Source: Tetmemena sp. SeJ-2015
Taxonomy: Eukaryota > Ciliophora > Spirotrichea > Sporadotrichida > Oxytrichidae
Length of the DNA: 14,292 nt
Assembly: GCA_027382625.1 (NCBI GenBank)
Contig: JAJKFJ010024464.1
Coordinates: forward strand, 1 to 14,292
Direction: 5' to 3'
Shown in pieces: positions 8,639 to 14,292 of this stretch; within the stretch, counting starts at the first letter, position 1; every line of letters starts with the position of its first letter. The notes beneath the pieces were generated by a model, which saw only the letters and a program-made list of their open reading frames with translations, was not told where the DNA came from and searched no databases. A program made the translations under genes and the position numbers.

Positions 8639-9450
8639 GGTATTTTTATTTAGAAGAGAGAAAGGAAATTCGAAAGAGTCAGGTGGATAAGTACTTTGAA
8701 AGCATGTAGTACAACAACGCCAGCAGCCAGAGAAGTGCCCAGGCAGTCAATTCTCAAATGGACAAACTCAAGATCCAAGATAGCTCCAAGGCAAAGCCCT
8801 AAGCATCCTCTGCAGCTCAGCCTTAAGAAAAGAATGGAGTCGCTTCTCAAGGTGGAAGAACTATGCCAGGTGCCTTCTCCCAAAAATCAGCTGCAAACAA
8901 CAAACAGCAAAAGCAGTCTCATCATCAACATATAAAGTGTCTTCCTTAAGTTTATCGATAATAGAGCATTTTATTTTTTGATTGATGATTTAGAGGGTGG
9001 AGGCAAGGAGATAAACTAAAAGCCCCTAGAAGGCAAGACGATCGTGCTCTCTGGAGAGTTCTAAAGTATCTCAAGGCCTAAGCTTGAGAACCTTATCATT
9101 TAGAAGGGAGGAAGAGTCACTTCAGCTGTCTCAGGTAAAACAGATTACTTGGTTGTGGGTTACAAGCTCGAGGACGGTAGAGAAGGTAATTTATTAATCT
9201 CTAACTTGTAATTTTGTAGTTCAATAAGGCTCAAAGCATATCAAGGCCTCTCAACTTGGAAAGCCTATTTTGGATGAGGAGCAGTTTGAGAAGCTAATTA
9301 GGGAACTATCAGGGGATGAGAATTTTGTGATAAGCGTGAGAGCAGCAATCAATTTAGACACTGGTGCTTAAGAGTAGACTTTTGAGAAGAGAAGATCAGC
9401 TCAAGGCTCTTCTGGAGACATGAACGGCTAACCTATTATAAAAATAAGAG
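8374..9450 (+). CDS. RFC1: replication factor C large subunit, N-terminal half with BRCT domain (partial)
   Basis: Starts at ATG 8374 (MSQAK), then an intron at 8389-8426 and a short coiled-coil-like stretch (ATLEKEIVNLHKKLEDSNSS). An IES at 8486-8678 joins this to KSQVDKYFESMQYNNASSQR and a Ser/Gln/Lys-rich disordered linker. One more interruption lies at about 8932-9015. The BRCT domain spans about 9023-9306: PLEGKTIVLSGEF, KGGRVTSAVSGKTDYLVVG, and LGKPILDEEQFEKLI after an intron at 9186-9219. This matches the single BRCT of RFC1, which binds 5'-phosphorylated DNA ends. The KYF segment vaguely recalls the PCNA-binding region but is not a full PIP box. Coding beyond about 9450 is uncertain: the frame stays open to TGA 9897, but composition turns AT-rich, so the MDS probably ends near 9430-9470. 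The continuation with Walker A is not in the window. Confidence 0.85.
8389..8426 (+). other. spliceosomal intron (38 nt) in RFC1 N-terminal part
   Basis: GTAATT at the start and CTATACAG at the end. Removal joins MSQAK to ATLEKEI. A GCTA repeat (8383-8386 and 8427-8430) would also allow an IES one codon longer. The splice signals match those of the 9186-9219 intron, so an intron is preferred. Confidence 0.7.
8486..8678 (+). other. IES in RFC1 N-terminal part, pointer AAAGAG, 187 nt
   Basis: AAAGAG at 8486-8491 and 8673-8678. Excision of 187 nt joins KLEDSNSSK to SQVDKYFESM in frame. The plus strand inside has a TGA at 8571-8573. An alternative AGAGA pointer (8539-8543 with 8657-8661) would also restore the frame. 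The minus strand of the insert reads as protein from ATG 8638, see the separate entry. Confidence 0.7.
8932..9015 (+). other. interruption before BRCT domain (IES or intron, unresolved)
   Basis: The frame changes between SHHQH (ending 8931) and the BRCT start. Three solutions restore it: an ATAAA pointer (8932-8936 with 9011-9015, 79 nt); a GT-AG intron 8939-8993 (55 nt, but with a weak GTCTTC donor); or a GGTGGA pointer (8851-8856 with 8996-9001, 145 nt), which would delete coding-like sequence. The AT-rich core at about 8940-8992 is removed in all three. Confidence 0.6.
9186..9219 (+). other. spliceosomal intron (34 nt) inside the BRCT domain
   Basis: GTAATTTATTAA at the start, TTTTGTAG at the end. 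Removal gives KLEDGREVQQGSKHIKASQ, continuing the BRCT fold. No pointer repeat flanks it, so an intron rather than an IES is likely. Confidence 0.8.
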
Positions 9451-9647
9451 TATAAGTTTTCCAATTATTTTCCCTATTTGCACTGAGATGTGGACTGATA
9501 AAACTTCTAATCTCTAATCTCTCTTATTTTATTTTAAATGAAGGTATCTTACTAAAAGAGCAGAGCTGTTTAGATTAATTTAAAGCATTAATTTTCATTA
9601 ATTTAGATAGTCATTCCTCCTCCTTCTTCTATTAGATAAAGTCTTCA
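9451..9647. other. AT-rich region after the BRCT MDS
   Basis: Both strands have long TGA-free frames, but neither has convincing composition. It probably contains the end of the N-terminal RFC1 MDS, an eliminated spacer, and possibly more of the minus-strand fragment. Confidence 0.3.
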
Positions 9648-9942
9648 ATAATTTAAGTAGTATCTGATAGGCTTTACCATTAAGAGGGCCTTCGAATATT
9701 TTCTTATTAACTCTTCAATTATTAATTTAACGCTTTAACTGTGGTGTTAGTTCAAAGCAACCTCTATGCAGTCGTCATTCTTATATTTAATAGCAGGAAC
9801 CTTCCTCATATTCTAAAATCCTCAGTTTAGAATAGCAATATCATAAATCCACCCTCTCACTAGCAAGCAACTAAAAATCCTAAATCCTCCTTCCCTTGAC
9901 CGCAATTAGAAGCTCTTGGCTTTTGCTTCAATATATAGTAGA
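9648..9942 (-). CDS. candidate minus-strand gene fragment downstream of the BRCT MDS
   Basis: Read on the minus strand, about 9942-9882 encodes LKQKPRASNCGQGKEDLGF. After removal of a 59-nt insert flanked by an 8-nt repeat (AAAATCCT on the plus strand, 9815-9822 and 9874-9881) it continues in frame as QNMRKVPAIKYKNDDC, then IEVALNQHHSQSVKLIIEEL and IRKYSKALLMVKPIRYYLNY, to a TGA at 9647. The KNDDCIEVAL/HSQSVKLII pattern reminds me of repeat-like helical segments in large ciliate membrane proteins, but that is an impression only. A CTATC repeat 60 nt apart could carry the frame past the TGA. It may belong to the same gene as the minus-strand segment at 8216-8638. Confidence 0.45.
9815..9874 (-). 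other. candidate IES on the minus strand, pointer AAAATCCT (8 nt)
   Basis: The repeat copies are at 9815-9822 and 9874-9881 (plus-strand coordinates). Removing 59 nt joins two minus-strand protein-like stretches in frame and eliminates an intervening TGA. An 8-nt pointer with this effect is the best evidence that the minus strand is coding here. Confidence 0.45.
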
Positions 9943-9944
9943 GA

Positions 9945-10345
9945 ATTTAATTAAAATAGGTAACTGGTTAAATTAATAAATGGAGAGTTGCTTCTTCGTG
10001 ACAGTTTAATGGCAGATTGACCCTCTGATCTATAGCTAACTTGCTAGCTAATTAAAAATTGTTATTAGTTTCTCTGTATTCAACTTCTTAGCATCTTTCA
10101 GAACTGAGATATTATTTGAACATTCAATTTCATCTTCATTAGCATCTTGTTGCTAATTTTTGTCTCTTTGTAATGAATGCTCCCACACAAAATTTTGATG
10201 GATATAAAGTTATTAAAATTTGATGCTGAATCTAATAATTACTTAAGTTGGAAAACTTCAACTGCTACTGATTTCTTCCAATATATAAATTAATTTAACT
10301 TTTAATCTCAGCTATATTTCTGTAGCCAGTGGTTGATCTAATTGA
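9945..10345 (+). repeat. third, truncated copy of the tandem-unit leader
   Basis: The motif TTGGTTAAATTAATAAAT and its flanks recur here as CTGGTTAAATTAATAAATGG. Downstream blocks such as CACACAAAATTTTGATGG and AACTTCAACTGCTACTG align with unit 2 (about 4405-4500). The copy fades at about 10345 before any membrane-protein coding sequence, so only the non-coding leader was copied or survives. Confidence 0.65.
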
Positions 10346-10447
10346 GAGTTGTTTAATAAGTGGTGGTAGATTGATATGTGTGTGCGAAAGTAGCTATTGA
10401 CTTGAGGAGAGGAGGCACAAGTTATAATAATTTAATAATATTTGACT
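10021..10447. other. non-coding region upstream of the large unknown gene
   Basis: Contains the repeat copy and about 100 bp of unique sequence before ATG 10448. No coding frame or specific regulatory motif can be supported. Confidence 0.4.
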
Positions 10448-13406
10448 ATGGATAAAATGATGAAAAATCATGTCGCGGAGATCGTACCCTTCCTCAGCCT
10501 TGCTGACTATTTTAAACTCAAAACCCTCTCCACAGACTTCAAATCTAAGCTTGATGCTAACTAGCACTAAGATAAATTAATTGAATGAATGAGTGGATTT
10601 CTCTATTATCTTATTGTAGTAGCACTAAGTTTTCAAGAGAGAGGCGTTCAATACCTTCTGTCCGAGTTTGTTCTAGAGCGATAATCCTTTCTTGTAAGTC
10701 ACTTATTCACCACTTTGAGCACCATCATAAGCATCCTCACTGATCGCAATATAGCAAAAATATTATGAATTAGTTCAATAGGATAACAAATTAGTATAAT
10801 TATCTGCAATAGCTAATCAATTCTGTCGTCTCCTTCGCAAGTATTTCCTTTTCCTCCAACTGAGAGCTTACCCTTTTTAGGAATATGGAGCTGAGTCCTG
10901 AAGAAGCAAACGCTCTGATTAACTATTACCCCTCTGGGGAGACTGAAAGCTTCTCAAAGCAATATCTTATCCACATCAGAAGTTTCGCTATCATCAGACG
11001 TAATCTCAAAAGAATCTAATCATCTTTTGTCGATAGTCATTTAATATTTGCTAAAGAATCGCAAAGAACTTCTCTCTTCCTAATCAGGATAAAATAGACG
11101 TGGAAGAAGATGAAATGATATTTGGTACTGCAAAGTTCTAGAACAAGTCCAACCTTAGCTTATCACAAACCCTCGAGAAATTTATAGATGATGTCATTTT
11201 CTAAACTATAAGATACCCTTAGCTTCCCCTTCCCTGGAACAGAGATGAAATAATGCAAAGCCAAAATCTCACCTATTTAATCCAATACTTATTAGATTTA
11301 CATGCAGTATTTATTTACAGGAGTACATATATTCTCAGTACTCAGGATAGGCAAACAAGTACGAGGACTTTCTTTTCAGCGAGTCTCAAAGCCATCGTTC
11401 CTCTCTCTTATCTATCAACTCTTAATAAAAATCCAAGGCTTTCTGCTCGATCCTCACTAAGTAAGTTTGCTTTCTTACATATAAGTGCTCTCTACTTTTT
11501 CTAATCTATCTAAGTTCCATTTTTGTACCACAAAATTGCTCATTCTTCTCATTTTAGGTAGTTGAATGGTTTCTTTGTTGAAGCATAAGAGAAGATGCGA
11601 AGATGCCTTGTGCGTCCTAACTCCTAGCCTGGTGGCCCTGAGAGTGAAAACCTTTTCAAGAGACTGTACTACTTGCGATGGTACTAATCTGACCCGGCCG
11701 TCAAAGATTAGAAAAAGCGATTCGCCGCCTCTGTGATTTCTAGTCTCAACACATCAACTCTGGAATCCTCCTCCGCCTCCACTCTGATTAGCTAATCTGA
11801 ACTGGTGAGGAAATCTTTCGCTCTGGATTTACAGGAGCTCAACAATTTCAATGCTTCAAACGTGAAAGTGGAAAGTGTTTAAGTTACTCAAGAGAGCAAG
11901 AAAGTGAAAAGCCCTGTTTAGGGTGATAAGGCAAAGATAGAAAGAAGAGAAACTCTTGAGATCTTTATCTCGATATTTGAAGGTCTCTATGATGCAATCA
12001 AATGCTAGTGCGAATTCGTATCTTCTGTGCTTATGAATGACTACTCGCCCAACAAGAATGCAATCCAACTCTTAGAGTTCTACAATACTCAGTGGAGAGC
12101 CTTTTCTTCCTCTCTATAGAAACTTGATGGAGAGTTTAGTCAGATGAGCTCAATATTAAACGATCTTTACCATTCAATAGAGAAGGAAGATGATAAGGAC
12201 GACTATCAGTTCTCTGTACTTAAGATGGGACTCATTATATGGAGGCATGTAGTTAGAAAGCCCTGCCAAAAAGCTCTCTTCAAATCTATTAAGCTCTGCT
12301 TCTCTCAGATGTGCAAGCACCTCAAGAACTAGATGATGAAGAAAAAGACCTAGATAAAGAGAGGAGAAATGTTTTCTTAATATTTAAAGATCGCTCTTTT
12401 GGTTTATCAACTGCTGGAAAACAAACTAAGGTATAGACTTCAGATGGAAGTTATGGATAGGACTCTATAGAGCAGGACTCAGGAAGCTCAGACTCATAAG
12501 AGCCAGAGGGAGATCATGCTAACAGAGTCCTTTAAATAGGCTATATCAAAGTTCAGTACTCATTAAATTTTAAACTGCACAACAAGTATTTTTTTTTACT
12601 AAAAGCTAGATTTGATAAAGCAAGCTTTGACTCGTTTCTCTTAATCCTTCCTTGATCTTTCAGTGAGCCCCACAAGCATGTACTACATAGGTTCCACTCA
12701 ATTCATAGAGGAAGATACTCCCTTCTTGAAACTTCACAAGCTCCTCTCAAAGTTGAGTGAGGAATTTTTCTCTTTCGATCTGATGCCAAATAGAAACCTG
12801 CACGAGAACTTAAAAACTTTCTTAACCGTGCTTGAAAAGATTCTCCCCACCTTCTCTTTCAAGAGAATCTCTAAGAACCTTACTGAAAAGGCTCTTAATG
12901 CAACCAAGGAGAAGATAAAGCTTTCTAACTAGGAAATAGTGAGAGAACTGAAGCGCAAAGGCATCCCTGTTCCCTCTTATTCGAAGAAAGACGATGAGAA
13001 TTGCTTGTTCAAACACGCAGTCGGCAAATACATCAAAGGCAAGTAGATCCCTTTACTCATCCAACAGCAATTAGAATGAGTGGTTCAATTAAGCTTGCCG
13101 TCTTAAGTTATCGTATTTGCTTTATTCTAATTGGCTCAAAGAATTTCTAAAGATGAGCAGTCCACTTTCAATCACATCTATGTTGACTACATAAAGACCA
13201 AAAGAATCTTTGATTCTATTGATGATAGAATCATAAAACAGGCTCAGCAATTGAAAATTCGATACGACCAAAATGACTGCTCCCTTAGTAAGTAGAAGTA
13301 CCGATTCTCAGAGATTATGGCTGACTGCCAAAGTCTTCTCAAGTAAAAGCACAGAACAAGTTTAATATGGTTTGAGTTAGTGAATTTTTTGGGTAAATAA
13401 TAATGA
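10448..13406 (+). CDS. large protein of unknown function, possible N-terminal F-box, IES-rich
   Basis: The family is not recognised. From ATG 10448 the frame reads a motif (HVAEIVPFLSLADYFKLKTL, then STDFKSKLD) whose Leu/Phe spacing resembles an F-box, which would bind Skp1 in a ubiquitin ligase. The match is weak. After removal of likely IESs and one intron the frame runs to TGA 13404-13406 (about 880 aa, or 850 if the 12582-12676 insert is also removed). The middle holds helical segments (KYFLFLQLRAYPFQEYGAE; FKRLYYLRWYQSDPAVKDQK), a Ser-rich linker near 11740-11800, and a long helical C-terminal half with many Lys/Gln/Leu (about 11935-12560) that may be a repeat-like solenoid. No membrane span, signal peptide or catalytic motif is seen. 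One frame change near 10891-10901 is explained only by a 7-nt repeat step or an indel. The gene converges on the minus-strand helicase gene, with 74 bp between stops. Confidence 0.75.
10562..10629 (+). other. IES, pointer TAGCACTAAG (10 nt)
   Basis: TAGCACTAAG at 10562-10571 and 10620-10629. Excision of 58 nt, which include an in-frame TGA, gives DANQHQVFKREAFNTF. This is the longest pointer in the window. Confidence 0.92.
10695..10731 (+). other. IES, pointer TAAG
   Basis: TAAG at 10695-10698 and 10728-10731. Excision of 33 nt removes TGA 10716-10718 and gives DNPFLQASSLIAIQQKYYEL. GTAAGT at 10694 looks like a splice donor, but no downstream AG gives the right phase. Confidence 0.7.
10891..10901 (+). 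other. frame change, possible 7-nt micro-IES (CTGA) or indel
   Basis: Frame 0 (AYPFQEYGAES) meets TGA at 10899 while frame 1 carries on as EEANALINYYPSGETESF. CTGA at 10891-10894 and 10898-10901 would remove 7 nt and rejoin the frames. A CTGA copy at 10943-10946 (52 nt) also works but deletes coding-like sequence. A one-base error or mutation is equally possible. Confidence 0.4.
11009..11060 (+). other. IES, pointer AAAGAATC (8 nt)
   Basis: AAAGAATC at 11009-11016 and 11053-11060. Excision of 44 nt gives RRNLKRIAKNFSLPNQDK in frame. Confidence 0.9.
11296..11319 (+). other. very short IES, pointer ATTTACA (17 nt)
   Basis: ATTTACA at 11296-11302 and 11313-11319. Excision of 17 nt gives YLLDLQEYIYSQYSGQANK. 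A 14-nt GT-AG excision (11307-11320) would also keep the frame but is implausibly short for splicing. Confidence 0.75.
11461..11557 (+). other. spliceosomal intron (97 nt)
   Basis: Strong donor GTAAGT at 11461 and acceptor after a pyrimidine run (CTTCTCATTTTAG) ending at 11557. Removal joins FCSILTK to QLNGFFVEAQEK in frame. No pointer of useful length flanks it. Confidence 0.85.
12582..12676 (+). other. probable IES, pointer ACAAG, boundaries uncertain
   Basis: An AT-rich stretch with a run of nine T interrupts good coding sequence. The frame is open across it, so excision must be a multiple of three. ACAAG at 12582-12586 and 12672-12676 (90 nt) fits, as does CACAA (93 nt). The obvious TTCAGT repeat (12552-12557 and 12659-12664) does not keep the frame. 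Confidence 0.5.
13069..13132 (+). other. IES, pointer AATT
   Basis: AATT at 13069-13072 and 13129-13132. Excision of 60 nt removes TGA 13077-13079 and gives LLIQQQLAQRISKDEQS in frame. The pointer is short and A/T-only, so the edges may slide. Confidence 0.75.
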
Positions 13407-13480
13407 AATACATTTTCTTTGAGAATTAATTATTATTTGGCACCCTTCTAATGACTAAAAGAAGATGGGAAGGGAATGCC
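13407..13480. other. short convergent intergenic region
   Basis: 74 bp lie between the two facing TGA stops. AT-rich, with no conserved terminator recognisable. The two 3' ends would belong to different macronuclear chromosomes or share one. Confidence 0.5.
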
Positions 13481-14290
13481 TCACAGTATTTTTCTAAAAT
13501 CTTTTTCGCCTAGCACTTGTTTCAAGTGCTGGAGCGATCTTATTTCATCCTTATTCTCAACTGATTGCTGGAGTGCCTCGATGAGGATCTTTGTGTTCCT
13601 CCTCTTGTAGACCACTTCGAGTAGTTTCTCTACATCGAAAAGCTGCTGCATCGAGAGCTTCTTCATGCCTTAGATGATCTGGCTCTTAGACTAGTTGCTC
13701 ACTGCCATGTACACTGATTGAAGGATGCCTCTGGTCCTGGAGCTTCTGCCTCGCATCTATTAATACTGACTCTCAGAGTTTATGTTGCAGGATATTATCA
13801 CCTTTGCGTCTTGTCTGAATCTCGTGTTGTACCCGCAGCATTCTTCCGGGCTCAGCATCAATACTCCCGAGTGCCATTACTGAATCTCATCTAAGTTTTC
13901 AATAGTAACTCCCCTCTTGAAGTTGATCACTCCCATCTACCGAATTATTTTTTCATACTTGTCTTAAGTGTCCTTCTCGCAAAAGATGATGAGAGGAGTG
14001 TGTTTAGCGTGCTTCTCTATTTGCTTTATGGTGTTGTCAACTCGCTCTGATTACTTTTTGTAAATTTCGATATCTCCTCCCAGGTCTTGTTGAATTCCTG
14101 ATACAAATTCTACTTCACTCTGGAAGGAGAGAATTTTAGTTTATCCAAGAGTTTTCTAAATGATTCTCTGAATTCCAGGATCGCAAGTCGCGCTGAATAG
14201 ATAGCATTGAGTGAGAGTCAAGTCCCATATTCCAAACACTTTTCCTTAAATGACTTTGAATGGGTGTGTAGTGATTATCTAGTCATACTC
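13481..14290 (-). CDS. superfamily 2 helicase-like protein, C-terminal part (runs off the window)
   Basis: The minus strand is open without interruption for 269 codons from the window edge to TGA 13483-13481. Numbering from the edge: EYD at residues 1-3 could be the end of a Walker B-like DExD motif. FSAT at 32-35 matches helicase motif III. PLIIFCEKD at 99-107 matches motif IV. QMRGRSSRTRG at 178-188 matches the arginine-finger motif VI, closest in wording to the QxxGRxxR of SecA-like and other SF2 proteins. The C-terminus is helical and charged (KKLSMQQLFDVEKLLEVVYK; EIRSLQHLKQVLGEKDFRKI). An ATP-dependent nucleic-acid or protein translocase role is inferred from motifs only. Expanded SF2/SecA-like families are, as I recall, common in ciliates. 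The N-terminal part with Walker A lies outside the window. Unlike its neighbours it has no IES here. Confidence 0.8.
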
Positions 14291-14292
14291 AT

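Noticed and set aside
9538..10020. Plus-strand open frame of about 160 codons starting MKVSYQKSRAVQ under the TGA-only code
   Set aside because: TGA is rare in AT-rich DNA, so a frame this long arises easily. The minus strand of the same stretch has better composition and an 8-nt pointer that rejoins its frame, and the end of this ORF runs into the non-coding repeat.
12552..12664. TTCAGT direct repeat as IES pointer in the large unknown gene
   Set aside because: Excision would remove 107 nt and break the downstream frame. ACAAG keeps it.
1..14292. Transposon of the TBE type, tRNA, rRNA, CRISPR or telomere repeats
   Set aside because: No transposase motif, cloverleaf, rRNA-like sequence, spaced repeat array or C4A4/G4T4 run was seen on either strand.

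Overview
The window reads as germline (micronuclear) DNA of a hypotrich or stichotrich ciliate, of the Oxytricha/Stylonychia/Tetmemena kind. Three lines of evidence support this. (1) Genes are open only when TAA and TAG are read as glutamine and TGA as the sole stop. (2) Coding segments are broken by short AT-rich inserts, each flanked by a 3-10 bp direct repeat. Deleting one repeat copy plus the insert restores the frame, and in the replication factor C gene it also restores alignment to the known protein. This is the macronuclear-destined segment (MDS) / internal eliminated sequence (IES) / pointer layout. (3) A few conventional GT-AG introns (34, 38 and 97 nt) are also present. No C4A4/G4T4 telomere repeats were seen.

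Left third (1-6143): AT-rich, with small multi-pass membrane protein genes of unknown function. These are gene 1 (150-1244), gene 2 (1607-2349), and a tandem duplication of about 1.9 kb per unit. The first duplicated copy is a pseudogene (3147-4172) and the second is intact (5025-6143, 353 aa). A third copy of only the non-coding leader of that unit lies at about 9945-10345.

Middle (about 6283-9450): a scrambled gene for the large subunit of the clamp loader, RFC1. The C-terminal half (Walker B, sensor 1, C-terminal RFC1 domains, acidic/lysine tail) comes first, in seven MDSs split by six IESs. The N-terminal half (start codon, linker, BRCT domain) lies downstream on the same strand. The segment between them in the protein, which must hold the P-loop (Walker A), is not in the window. 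The minus strand of the gaps around the N-terminal half carries protein-like segments that also join through pointer repeats. This suggests a second gene interleaved with RFC1 on the opposite strand.

Right third (10448-14290): a long gene of unknown function (about 850-880 aa, possible N-terminal F-box), cut by at least six likely IESs and one intron. It converges on the 3' end of an uninterrupted minus-strand gene for a superfamily 2 helicase-like protein that runs off the window. The RFC1, unknown and helicase coding regions are visibly richer in G+C than the membrane-protein region and the IESs.
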